DNA from: Phyllobacteriaceae bacterium
Lineage (GTDB): Bacteria; Pseudomonadota; Alphaproteobacteria; Rhizobiales; Rhizobiaceae
DNA length: 18,333 nucleotides
Assembly: GCA_024645155.1 (NCBI GenBank)
Contig: JAHEGF010000037.1
Span: 1-18,333 of the forward strand
Reading direction: 5' to 3'
Positions 1 to 7,573 of this stretch are shown one piece after another; the first letter of the stretch is position 1; each line of letters opens with the position of its first letter. A program made the position numbers and the translations under genes. Under the pieces are notes generated by a model. It was given only the letters and a program-made list of their open reading frames with translations. It was not told the DNA's origin and did no database searches.

Positions 1-1
1 G

Positions 2-1216
2 TCTTCACTGCACCCGGAATTTTCCTATCTTCCGCGCAAGTTCAAGATCGCGGTGACGGGCGCCAAACGCGACCGCGCCGCCATCCAGGTGCATGACATC
101 GGCCTCCAGCTGAAACGCGGCGCCGAAGGCAGGCTGGGTTTTGCCGTCTATATCGGCGGTGGACAGGGGCGGACCCCGATGATTGCCAAAATGGTGCGCG
201 ATTTCCTGCCGGAGCAGGATCTGTTGTCCTATGTCACTGCGATTCTCCGGGTCTATAATCTGCACGGCCGCCGCGACAACAAGTACAAGGCGCGCATCAA
301 AATCCTTGTGCACGAAACAGGAACCGAAGAACTGACCCGGCAGATCGAGGCGGAGTGGCAGGCACTTCGCGAAGGCGACCTGAAGCTGCCGGACCGCGAT
401 GTACGCGCCATCGAAAGCTATTTCGCGAAACCGTCGCTGCAGGATCGCCCCGAGGGCATTGCGGTTCTCGGCAAGGCGATGGATGCCGACCCGGCCTTTG
501 CCCGGTGGGTCCGCCAGAACACTGCCGACCACCACAATGATGACTATGCGATCGTCACGATCTCGCTGAAGGCGACGGGTGCGGCACCCGGTGATGCCAG
601 CGCTGACCAGATGGATGCGGTCGCGGCCATCGCCGAACGTTACTCCAGTGATGAATTGCGGGTCAGTCACGAACAGAACCTGGTGTTGCCGCATGTTGCG
701 CGTGCCGATCTGCATGCCGTTTACAAGCTGCTGGTTGCCCAGGAACTGGCGACCGCAAATGCCGGTCTGATCACCGATATCATCGCCTGCCCGGGTCTCG
801 ACTACTGCGCACTGGCGACTGCGCGGTCGATCCCGATTGCACAACAGCTCTCGCAGCGTTTCGCCTCACTGGAGAAACAGCGTTCGATCGGCCCGCTCAA
901 ACTGAAGATCTCCGGCTGCATCAATGCCTGCGGCCATCACCATGTCGGACATATCGGAATCCTGGGCGTCGAGAAGAAAGGCACCGAACTGTACCAGCTG
1001 ACACTCGGCGGATCGGGAGACGAAAACACGTCGATCGGCTCGATTACCGGCCCGGGCTTTTCAGCGAGCGAAATCGTCGATGCAGTGGAAACAGTGGTCG
1101 AGACCTATCTTGGCCTGCGCACCGGCGACGGCGAAAGTTTCATCGAAGCCTACCGGCGCATCGGGCCTGCTCCCTTCAAGGAGGCGCTTTATGGCGACAC
1201 CGCAAAAGCTGCCTGA
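2..1216 (+). CDS. cysI: Sulfite/nitrite reductase hemoprotein (CysI-type), 5'-truncated by the window
   Basis: Siroheme/[4Fe-4S] reductase, most likely reducing sulfite to sulfide with six electrons in cytoplasmic cysteine biosynthesis. The frame is open from base 2, so the start lies outside; 404 residues are visible, and families of this type are usually about 550. The visible part begins in the first NIR_SIR half (YLPRKFKIAVTGA), continues through the second ferredoxin-like half (HHNDDYAIVTI, SHEQNLVLP), and ends with the cluster-binding half. The cluster/siroheme cysteines form C-x5-C (codons at 788 and 806) and C-x3-C (917 and 929, SGCINACGHHH). It overlaps cysH by 26 bases. Sulfite rather than nitrite as substrate is inferred from the adjacent cysH, because the family fold covers both. 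The first Met in the window (53) is internal and is not the start. Confidence 0.93.
   Translation, partial: SSLHPEFSYLPRKFKIAVTGAKRDRAAIQVHDIGLQLKRGAEGRLGFAVYIGGGQGRTPMIAKMVRDFLPEQDLLSYVTAILRVYNLHGRRDNKYKARIKILVHETGTEELTRQIEAEWQALREGDLKLPDRDVRAIESYFAKPSLQDRPEGIAVLGKAMDADPAFARWVRQNTADHHNDDYAIVTISLKATGAAPGDASADQMDAVAAIAERYSSDELRVSHEQNLVLPHVARADLHAVYKLLVAQELATANAGLITDIIACPGLDYCALATARSIPIAQQLSQRFASLEKQRSIGPLKLKISGCINACGHHHVGHIGILGVEKKGTELYQLTLGGSGDENTSIGSITGPGFSASEIVDAVETVVETYLGLRTGDGESFIEAYRRIGPAPFKEALYGDTAKAA
1178..1184 (+). promoter_or_regulatory. Ribosome binding site deciding the cysH start
   Basis: AAGGAGG, a near-perfect Shine-Dalgarno sequence, lies inside the end of cysI, 6 bases before ATG 1191. 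It supports starting cysH at 1191 and not at the in-frame ATG at 1080 deep inside cysI. It also implies that cysI and cysH are translated from one message. Confidence 0.8.
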
Positions 1217-1943
1217 CCGCAACCGCGACACGATTGAAGAAGCCTCGGCTCTGGAAGCCCGCTACGGCCATCTGGAGCCGGAACTGATCATCGAGCTTGC
1301 CACAGAGCAGTTCTTCCCTGACCAGATTGCAGCCGTATCCTCTTTTGGAACGGGTTCTGCAGTGCTTCTGCACATGATTTCTGAAATCGATCGGTCTCTT
1401 CCGATCATGTTTCTTGATACCGGGAAACATTTCGCCGAGACACTCGATTTTCGCGATCAACTCGCCGATCATCTCGGACTGACCGGCGTCACGGTTATCA
1501 AGCCTGATGAAACAGTTCTGACCGCCATCGATGGCAGTGGCAGTCTGCACAAGTCGGATACCGGCCGGTGCTGCGCAATCCGCAAGGTTGAACCGATGGC
1601 ACGGGCCATCGAACCATGGCGCGCGTGGATTACCGGACGCAAGCGCTATCAGGCTGAAACACGCACAATGCTGCCAGTCTTCGAAGTGGTCGGTTCGCGT
1701 ATCCGCATCAACCCGCTCGCCGGGTGGCGGCCTGGCGACATGGCCGACTATGCAAAAGTCCATGACCTTCCGGTCCATCCCTTGCGCGCCTATGGCTACC
1801 TGTCGATCGGCTGCCTGCCATGCACGGAACCGGCCAGACCCGGCGACGGTGAACGCAGCGGACGCTGGGCCGGACTGGCAAAAACCGAGTGCGGCATTCA
1901 TCTGTCCGGTCTTGAACAATCCCTAACCTCATCCTCCCTATAG
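1191..1943 (+). CDS. cysH: Adenylyl-sulfate (APS/PAPS) reductase, [4Fe-4S] type
   Basis: Reduces activated sulfate to sulfite using thioredoxin, one step before the sulfite reductase encoded just upstream. The protein has 250 residues. The PAPS-reductase fold carries a nucleotide-binding loop near residues 51-58 (SFGTGSAV) and FLDTGKHF at 74-81. Cysteine pairs C127-C128 and C208-x2-C211 match the four ligands of the [4Fe-4S] cluster found in APS-using bacterial enzymes. C234 in KTECGIH is the expected catalytic cysteine. The cluster ligands favour APS (EC 1.8.4.10) over PAPS as substrate; this is family knowledge, not shown directly. The start is ATG 1191 with a strong RBS, overlapping cysI by 26 bases. 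It ends with TAG, 8 bases before the DUF934 gene. Confidence 0.93.
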   Translation: MATPQKLPDRNRDTIEEASALEARYGHLEPELIIELATEQFFPDQIAAVSSFGTGSAVLLHMISEIDRSLPIMFLDTGKHFAETLDFRDQLADHLGLTGVTVIKPDETVLTAIDGSGSLHKSDTGRCCAIRKVEPMARAIEPWRAWITGRKRYQAETRTMLPVFEVVGSRIRINPLAGWRPGDMADYAKVHDLPVHPLRAYGYLSIGCLPCTEPARPGDGERSGRWAGLAKTECGIHLSGLEQSLTSSSL

Positions 1944-1951
1944 GCTTGTCG

Positions 1952-2488
1952 ATGTCAGTACCTGTTGAAAACGGCCAAAGCCGCATCTGGAGCCCCAACG
2001 GGTTCCTGGACAATGATTGGGTCCCAGCTCCAGCGGACCGCGCCGTGCCCGATACCGGGAATTTCATCCTTCCCCTTTCAGGCTATGCCGCGCTATCCGA
2101 GCCGGATCGCTCTGCGATTGCGACGCGGGCGGGAGTTGCCGTCGAACCTGGTGACGACATCAGTCCACTGCTGCCGTATCTCGATCAGTTACCATTGATT
2201 GCACTGTCCTTTCCGGCATTTTCCGACGGTCGCAACTATTCGAAAGCATTCCTTCTCAGGGATCGTTACGGATACGGATCGATATTGCGGGCGACCGGCG
2301 AAATCCTGATCGATCAGGTCGAACTGCTGATCCGGGTCGGCTTTGACCAGCTTGAGATATCGCACGGGACCACGCTTCGACGCTTGGATGCCGGCCGAAG
2401 CGGTGGTGTCCGGAAATATACACAACCGGCTCAGCGGGCCGAAAACCCATCCGAAACCTATTCGTGGCGGCGCCTGCCCGCCGCCTGA
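1952..2488 (+). CDS. DUF934 family protein of the sulfite-reduction operon
   Basis: A 178-residue soluble protein with the DUF934 signature: FPAFSDGRNYS (residues 88-97), LRDRYGYG (about 102-109), GEILIDQ (116-122) and RVGFDQ (128-133), with a basic, aromatic C-terminus. DUF934 genes regularly sit beside cysH/cysI in proteobacteria and are often labelled oxidoreductase, but I know of no established biochemical role, so none is assigned. No cysteine cluster, membrane segment or nucleotide-binding loop is visible. The start is ATG 1952, with AGG at 1942-1944 as a modest RBS; a TTG at 1946 in frame would add two residues. It lies 8 bases after cysH and 15 before the FNR gene, so it is certainly in the operon. 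Confidence 0.85.
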   Translation: MSVPVENGQSRIWSPNGFLDNDWVPAPADRAVPDTGNFILPLSGYAALSEPDRSAIATRAGVAVEPGDDISPLLPYLDQLPLIALSFPAFSDGRNYSKAFLLRDRYGYGSILRATGEILIDQVELLIRVGFDQLEISHGTTLRRLDAGRSGGVRKYTQPAQRAENPSETYSWRRLPAA

Positions 2489-2503
2489 CAGTCAGGAAGT
2501 GTC

Positions 2504-3529
2504 ATGAACAGCGAAATCGAAACTGACGTCCTGATTATCGGAGCCGGGCCGGTCGGGCTGTTTGCGGTTTTCGAACTCGGTCTGCTCGACCTGAAATGCC
2601 ATGTCGTCGACATTCTCGACAGGGCGGGCGGTCAATGCACCGAGCTTTATCCGGAAAAACCGATCTACGACATTCCCGGCCTGCCCGAAGTTACCGGTCA
2701 GCAATTGGTATCGAACTTGCTGAAGCAGATCGCGCCGTTCGATCCACAGTTTCATTTCGGCCGCATTGTGTCAGGCGTGTCGCGCAAACCCGACGGTTCA
2801 TTTGCGGTGACGACGGATGCCGGCGACCGGTTTGCCGCCAAGGTTGTCGTGATTGCTGCAGGCGGCGGTTCATTCCAGCCCAAGCGGCCACCGATTCCGG
2901 GCATTGAGGAATATGAAGGCGGCAGTGTCTTCTATGCGGTCCGTCAGATAGAGGCATTTCGCGACGAGGATGTCATCGTCGTCGGTGGCGGTGACTCGGC
3001 GCTTGACTGGACACTCAACCTTCACAAGGTCGCTCGGTCGGTAACGCTGGTGCACCGGCGGCCGGAGTTTCGCGCAGCACCGGACAGTGTCAATCAGATG
3101 ACCGCGCTTCGCGAGACAGGAAAGATCGGCTTTGAGGTCGGACAGGTATCAGCATTAACCGGCAGAAATGGTGAACTGACTGCAGTTACGATAAAATCCG
3201 ACGAGGGTGAGAAGACAATTGCGGCAACGAGGCTGCTGCCGTTTTTCGGACTAACCATGAAACTTGGTCCGGTGGCCCAATGGGGCCTCAATCTCGAGCG
3301 CAACCTGATCGCAGTCGATACGGAAAAATTCCAGACATCCGAAAACGGCATCTTTGCAATCGGCGACATCAACGCCTATCCGGGAAAGCTCAAGCTGATC
3401 CTGTCAGGTTTCCATGAAGCGGCGCTGATGGCACAGGAGGCCAAGCGCATCGTTGATCCCGATCAACGTGTGATTTTCCAGTACACGACATCTTCCACTG
3501 CGTTGCAGAAGAAACTGAAGGCCGCCTGA
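2504..3529 (+). CDS. Ferredoxin--NADP+ reductase, thioredoxin-reductase-like type
   Basis: FAD enzyme moving electrons between NADPH and ferredoxin (EC 1.18.1.2). The 341 residues have an FAD Rossmann motif GAGPVG (13-18), GGQCTELYPEKPIYDIPG (about 42-59), a NADPH motif GGGDSALD (161-168), the 2'-phosphate-recognising HRRPEFRA (184-191), and a C-terminal FAIGD...YPGKLKLILSGFHEAA block. The CxxC redox centre of true thioredoxin reductases is absent, which points to the TrxR-like FNR family (as in Bacillus YumC). The RBS AGGAAG (2494-2499) precedes ATG 2504. One base separates its stop from the ferredoxin start. With cysI upstream and ferredoxin downstream, its likely job is to feed the ferredoxin that serves sulfite reductase; that pairing is inference. 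Confidence 0.9.
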   Translation: MNSEIETDVLIIGAGPVGLFAVFELGLLDLKCHVVDILDRAGGQCTELYPEKPIYDIPGLPEVTGQQLVSNLLKQIAPFDPQFHFGRIVSGVSRKPDGSFAVTTDAGDRFAAKVVVIAAGGGSFQPKRPPIPGIEEYEGGSVFYAVRQIEAFRDEDVIVVGGGDSALDWTLNLHKVARSVTLVHRRPEFRAAPDSVNQMTALRETGKIGFEVGQVSALTGRNGELTAVTIKSDEGEKTIAATRLLPFFGLTMKLGPVAQWGLNLERNLIAVDTEKFQTSENGIFAIGDINAYPGKLKLILSGFHEAALMAQEAKRIVDPDQRVIFQYTTSSTALQKKLKAA

Positions 3530-3530
3530 C

Positions 3531-3863
3531 ATGCATATCAACGTCACCGATCAAAAAGGCAAACGTCACCGGCTGGAAGCACTTCCAGGCTTCCGGGTAA
3601 TGGAGATTATTCGCGACTGGGGGCTTGATATCAAGGCGGAATGCGGTGGAGCCTGCGCCTGTGCAACCTGTCATGTGCATGTCGGCGAACAATGGACCGG
3701 TTCGCTGATCGCGCCACTCGAAGAGGAAATCGACCGTCTCGATGAGGCCTTTGACGTCACCGCCGATTCGCGGCTGTCGTGCCAACTGATCATGAGTGAG
3801 GAACTCGACGGGCTGGAAGTGACACTGGCGCCGGGAACGGAAAAGGATCGCGCCGCGGCCTGA
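3531..3863 (+). CDS. [2Fe-2S] ferredoxin, adrenodoxin type
   Basis: A small acidic electron carrier of 110 residues. The cluster ligands follow the adrenodoxin/vertebrate-type pattern C38-x5-C44-x2-C47-x36-C84; the first three lie in ECGGACACATCHVHV and the last in DSRLSCQL. It starts one base after the FNR stop, with GAAGG (3517-3521) as RBS, so the two are co-translated. It probably carries electrons from the neighbouring FNR to the siroheme sulfite reductase. Adrenodoxin-type ferredoxins also serve P450s and iron-sulfur assembly, so a shared role with the P450 at 10312 cannot be excluded. It is probably the last gene of the operon, since 158 non-coding bases follow. Confidence 0.9.
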   Translation: MHINVTDQKGKRHRLEALPGFRVMEIIRDWGLDIKAECGGACACATCHVHVGEQWTGSLIAPLEEEIDRLDEAFDVTADSRLSCQLIMSEELDGLEVTLAPGTEKDRAAA

Positions 3864-3892
3864 TACCGCCTGATACGCTCCGGAATGCTGTC

Positions 3893-3955
3893 CCGGTACC
3901 TACGGACAGATCGAGATTGCTCCCGGTCATGGCGGTACCGGCGGTTGCGCGCAAC
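3893..3955. repeat. Inverted repeat and 12-bp palindrome between ferredoxin gene and eptA
   Basis: CCGGTACC (3893-3900) and GGTACCGG (3934-3941) form an 8-bp inverted repeat with a 33-base loop, followed at once by the perfect palindrome GTTGCGCGCAAC (3944-3955). They lie in the 158-base gap between two same-strand genes. No U-run follows, so a standard terminator is not supported. The elements could be an operator for eptA or simply G+C-rich chance symmetry. Confidence 0.3.
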
Positions 3956-4021
3956 GTGATGCGCTGATCACAAAAAAGCCCTATTGCTCCGGCTGTTTGC
4001 CGCGACCAATCGAGGGCTGAA

Positions 4022-5659
4022 ATGTCGACAATCTCATTCAAGCGGCCACTGGTTTCTGACATACCTGTGGCGGTTGCCGTCACAGTGTGGCTACTGGTTA
4101 CTGCCAATGCCACCTTCTGGACCAAGGGAATGTTGTATTTCGGCGCGCACCCGACGGCGCTTGCCGCGTTCGCTGCGGCCGTGATTGCGCTGCATGTCGC
4201 TGCATTCCTTTCGGTTTCGGTCAAGTACTTCATCAAGCCGTTTTACATTTTTGCCATTTTCGCTGCGGCTGCGGCATCATGGTATGCGGACAAGCTCGGC
4301 ATCATCATCGACCGCACCATGATCGGCAATATCACGTCGACGACGGTCAACGAGGCCAAACACCTTCTCACCGGCCGCTTTGTGACCCATATGGTGATTT
4401 TCGGCGTGATACCGTCACTGGTAGTCGCCTGGGTTCGCATTGACCACAAGCCTTTTGGCCGGAAAGTGATGGAACACATTATCGTCATCGTGCCATGCTT
4501 ATTGCTGGCCGGCGGCCTGGTGTTCCTCAAGTATCCCGGTTTTTCTTCGACCTTCCGCGAGCACCATGATCTTCTAGCAAGCCTCAATCCGGCGGCGCCG
4601 GTTGTGGCGGCGGTAAAATACGGGAAAACAATTAGCGCAGAGACGAATATCGTCGTCCAGGCGCTTGGTACCGATGCGCGGTATTCCGAGCCGGGAACTC
4701 ATCCTGGCAAACCGCATGTGCTCGTGGTCGTTGCCGGCGAAACCGCTCGGGCGCAGGATTTTTCTCTCTACGGATACGAACGCGAGACAAATCCGGTCCT
4801 CAAGTCCCATGACAACGTGCTTACCTTTGCGGATACCACCAGTTGCGGAACATCTACGGCAGTTTCCCTGCCCTGCATGTTTTCTGCGTTCAAACGCACC
4901 GACTACAGCGACGCCAAAGGCAAGGGCACAGAAGGCCTGATCGAAGTCCTCAACCATGCCGGCATCAGCACCCAGTGGTGGGACGCAAACACGGGCAGCA
5001 AGGGTGTTGCCGCGCGAACTGTCGAGCTGACTTTTGCCAGCGGAGACGATCCACGCTTTTGCAGCAACGGAGAATGCCGTGACGACGTCCTGGTTGAAAA
5101 ACTGAAACAGGAACTTCCGAAGGTAACCGGCAACACCGTTTTCGTGCTGCACCAGATCGGCAGCCATGGCCCGGCCTACTACATGCGCTATGTTGAAGAG
5201 ACGGCTCCGTTCAAGCCGGACTGCCGGTCGAGCGACTTTGCCGATTGCAGCAAGGATGAAATCCGCAACGCCTATGACAATACCATTGCCTATACCGATA
5301 AAATACTCGGTGACATCATTGATGCATTGTCAGCCCGCCGTGATCATATCCTCGGCGCCATGATCTATGTTTCGGATCACGGAGAATCGATCGGCGAAAA
5401 CGGGCTATACTTGCATGGTGCGCCGTGGTTCATGGCACCTGCCGAACAAACCCACGTACCTTTCCTGGCCTGGCTTTCGCCGGAACTTGTCATAGACGAG
5501 CAAACCGATATCGAGTGCCTGCGCGCGCGTAACACAGGCCCGCACTCGCATGACAATCTTTTTCATTCGGTCCTTGGAGCAATGGAAGTCGATACCGCGA
5601 TCTACGACCAGTCACTCGACGTTTTTGCCGGATGCAGTGCGCATCGAGCCTCCCAATAG
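4022..5659 (+). CDS. eptA: Phosphoethanolamine transferase, EptA/MCR family
   Basis: Inner-membrane enzyme of the alkaline-phosphatase/sulfatase fold that transfers phosphoethanolamine from phosphatidylethanolamine to lipid A, lowering surface negative charge. The 545 residues have about five N-terminal membrane helices (roughly 11-33, 44-66, 70-88, 121-140, 151-170) and then a periplasmic catalytic domain. Key residues: E240 in VVAGETARAQDFSLYGY, a SCGTSTAVSLPC block with T279 as likely nucleophile between C275 and C285, H382 in GSHGPAY, and D452-H453 in SDHGES. Further cysteine pairs (C347/C352, C401/C409) match the family's disulfides. The catalytic set looks complete. The start is ATG 4022 with GAGGG a few bases upstream. 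It stands alone, 158 bases after the ferredoxin gene and 104 before the cyclase. The exact acceptor (lipid A or another glycolipid) cannot be read from sequence. Confidence 0.9.
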   Translation: MSTISFKRPLVSDIPVAVAVTVWLLVTANATFWTKGMLYFGAHPTALAAFAAAVIALHVAAFLSVSVKYFIKPFYIFAIFAAAAASWYADKLGIIIDRTMIGNITSTTVNEAKHLLTGRFVTHMVIFGVIPSLVVAWVRIDHKPFGRKVMEHIIVIVPCLLLAGGLVFLKYPGFSSTFREHHDLLASLNPAAPVVAAVKYGKTISAETNIVVQALGTDARYSEPGTHPGKPHVLVVVAGETARAQDFSLYGYERETNPVLKSHDNVLTFADTTSCGTSTAVSLPCMFSAFKRTDYSDAKGKGTEGLIEVLNHAGISTQWWDANTGSKGVAARTVELTFASGDDPRFCSNGECRDDVLVEKLKQELPKVTGNTVFVLHQIGSHGPAYYMRYVEETAPFKPDCRSSDFADCSKDEIRNAYDNTIAYTDKILGDIIDALSARRDHILGAMIYVSDHGESIGENGLYLHGAPWFMAPAEQTHVPFLAWLSPELVIDEQTDIECLRARNTGPHSHDNLFHSVLGAMEVDTAIYDQSLDVFAGCSAHRASQ

Positions 5660-5763
5660 CCGGCGACAGCTGATCGGAAAACAGGCATCCGAACCCGATA
5701 GACTCCGGTGCCGGGTACGCATAAATTGCGCGCTTCGGAAACGCTCCAGGAAAGCCGGACGTA

Positions 5764-7524
5764 ATGGTCACAGAACGTTTTGAAAGACGGCTGGCGGCAA
5801 TCCTGGTGGCCGATGTCGTCGGGTATTCGAAGCTCATCAACACGGACGAGGAAGCAACGATAGCCGGTTTGAGCCGCCTGCTTACCGAGATCGTCAGACC
5901 GGGAATTGCAGAACGCGGCGGGCGGATATTCAAGCTTGTCGGGGACGGTGTTCTGGCTGAATTTCCCAGCGTCATCGAAGCCGTGCGTGCGGCCGCGGAG
6001 TTACAGCTTGCGCTCGCGGAGCGTAATGCAACAGCCGAAGGCGCGCAGCGGATCGAATTTCGCATCGGCGTGAATGTCGGCGACGTCGTTGTTGATGGCG
6101 ACGATCTGCACGGCGACGGGGTTAATGTCGCTTCCCGCCTTGAAGCATTGGCTGAGCCGGGGGGCATCTGCATCTCTGCATCGGCCCATGAACAGGTTCG
6201 GGATCGAGCCGGGATATCATTCGAAGACATGGGCGAACAGCAATTGAAGAACATGGACCGGCCGGTGCGTGCATGGCGCTGGGTTCAGGAAACGCTGTCA
6301 GCCAAGGCGCAGCAAAAAGCGGCATCATTGCCGTTTGGAAAGCCGGCGATCGCTGTCTTGCCTTTCACCAACATGAGTGGTGATCGCGACCAGGAATATT
6401 TTGCCGACGGCATGGTGGAAGAGATCATCACCGGCCTTGCCCGGATACGCTGGCTGACGGTGATCGCACGCAATTCGTCATTTGCATACAAGGGGAAACC
6501 TGCGGATATGCGGCAGGTCGGCCGCGAACTTGCCGTGCGCTACGTCGTTGAGGGAAGCGTGCGCAAGGCCGGAAACAATGTGCGCATTACGGCACAGCTT
6601 ATAGAGGCTGAAACCGGGGGGCATCTATGGGCAGATCGTTTTGACGGCACGCTTGAAGACGTTTTTGACCTTCAGGACCAGATAACGGCAGGCGTTGTCG
6701 CGGCCATTGAACCATCAGTACGTCACGCGGAGATCGAAAGGGCCAAACGCAAACGCCCCGGCAATCTCGATGCGTATGATCTCTACCTGCGGGCACTCGA
6801 CCAATCCTATGTCTATACCCCTGCGGGACGGGACGCCGGACTGTCATTGCTTGATGCGGCAATTGCGCTTGACCCCGATTATGCCGAAGCGCACGGGGTT
6901 GCGGCTTTTTGTCTGCAGCAGCGCTACTTGTGGGGCGGACGGAAGGCGCAGGACCGGGTGGCTTCACTGGAACACGCGGAAGCGGTTGCGGCCGCCCGGA
7001 CTGATGATGCCACCACGCTCGGTTTTGCGGCCCTGTCCCTGAGTGCTCTTGGCGGCCGCCACGACGACGCCCTGGTGATGGTCAACAGGGCGCTGGAACA
7101 AAATCCGAGTTCCGCCATCGCGCACAATGTAGGCGCGATAATCTACATGATACTTGGTCAGCCTGAAAAAAGCGCTGCGCACGCCGAAGCCTCGCTCAGG
7201 CTAAGCCCGTTTGATCCTTTGCGTCACATCGCAGAAAGCGCCCTGGCTGTGGCAAGTCTTGCGGCTGGTCAGAGCGAAGCCGCGCTGGCGCGCGTACGCC
7301 GGGCGCTGGAAGCCAATCCGGTTTTTACGCCCGGTCTGACCACACTTGCGCTTTGCATGGTGGCGCTTGGCCGGACCGATGACGCGCGTGCAACGGTCCG
7401 CAGGATACTTGAGATCGCACCTGACACGCGGCTGGAAACGCTGCACGAGCGCTACCTGTTCGCCAACGGACTTGGTATCGATCGCGTTATCGCTGATCTG
7501 CGTTCCGCCGGACTGCCGGAATGA
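5764..7524 (+). CDS. Class III adenylate/guanylate cyclase fused to TolB-like and TPR domains
   Basis: A 586-residue multidomain protein. Residues about 8-175 are a class III nucleotide cyclase: metal-binding D17 (VADVVGYS) and D61 (VGDG), purine-specifying K57 and D118 (the Lys/Asp pair typical of ATP-using enzymes), and transition-state N121 and R125 (GDGVNVASRLE). All expected catalytic residues are present, so adenylate cyclase activity is likely. Residues about 193-320 form the TolB-N-like domain (AIAVLPFTNMSGDRDQEYFADG, then RYVVEGSVRK and GGHLWADRFDG). The rest is helical TPR-type repeats (LDPDYAEAHG, QNPSSAIAHN, LSPFDPLRH). No membrane helix or signal peptide is evident. This architecture is frequent and often multicopy in Hyphomicrobiales; its signals are mostly unknown. 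The RBS is AGGAAA (5748-5753), 10 bases from ATG 5764. It is convergent with gyrB. Confidence 0.88.
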   Translation: MVTERFERRLAAILVADVVGYSKLINTDEEATIAGLSRLLTEIVRPGIAERGGRIFKLVGDGVLAEFPSVIEAVRAAAELQLALAERNATAEGAQRIEFRIGVNVGDVVVDGDDLHGDGVNVASRLEALAEPGGICISASAHEQVRDRAGISFEDMGEQQLKNMDRPVRAWRWVQETLSAKAQQKAASLPFGKPAIAVLPFTNMSGDRDQEYFADGMVEEIITGLARIRWLTVIARNSSFAYKGKPADMRQVGRELAVRYVVEGSVRKAGNNVRITAQLIEAETGGHLWADRFDGTLEDVFDLQDQITAGVVAAIEPSVRHAEIERAKRKRPGNLDAYDLYLRALDQSYVYTPAGRDAGLSLLDAAIALDPDYAEAHGVAAFCLQQRYLWGGRKAQDRVASLEHAEAVAAARTDDATTLGFAALSLSALGGRHDDALVMVNRALEQNPSSAIAHNVGAIIYMILGQPEKSAAHAEASLRLSPFDPLRHIAESALAVASLAAGQSEAALARVRRALEANPVFTPGLTTLALCMVALGRTDDARATVRRILEIAPDTRLETLHERYLFANGLGIDRVIADLRSAGLPE

Positions 7525-7573
7525 GGCGTTGTTTGGCGCCAGTCAATAACAGTCTGGAGCCGGAAAACTGTAA

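Noticed and set aside
5..844. 279-codon open frame on the - strand opposite cysI
   Set aside because: It is antisense to a clear sulfite reductase, has no recognisable motif and is rich in Arg and Asp as expected of a shadow of G+C-rich coding DNA.
1176..1919. 247-codon open frame on the - strand opposite cysH
   Set aside because: It lies fully antisense to cysH, with low-complexity Arg/Ala composition and no family resemblance.
7525..7573. Bidirectional terminator between the cyclase gene and gyrB
   Set aside because: Only 4-bp stems such as CCAG/CTGG are found and there is no T-run on either strand.
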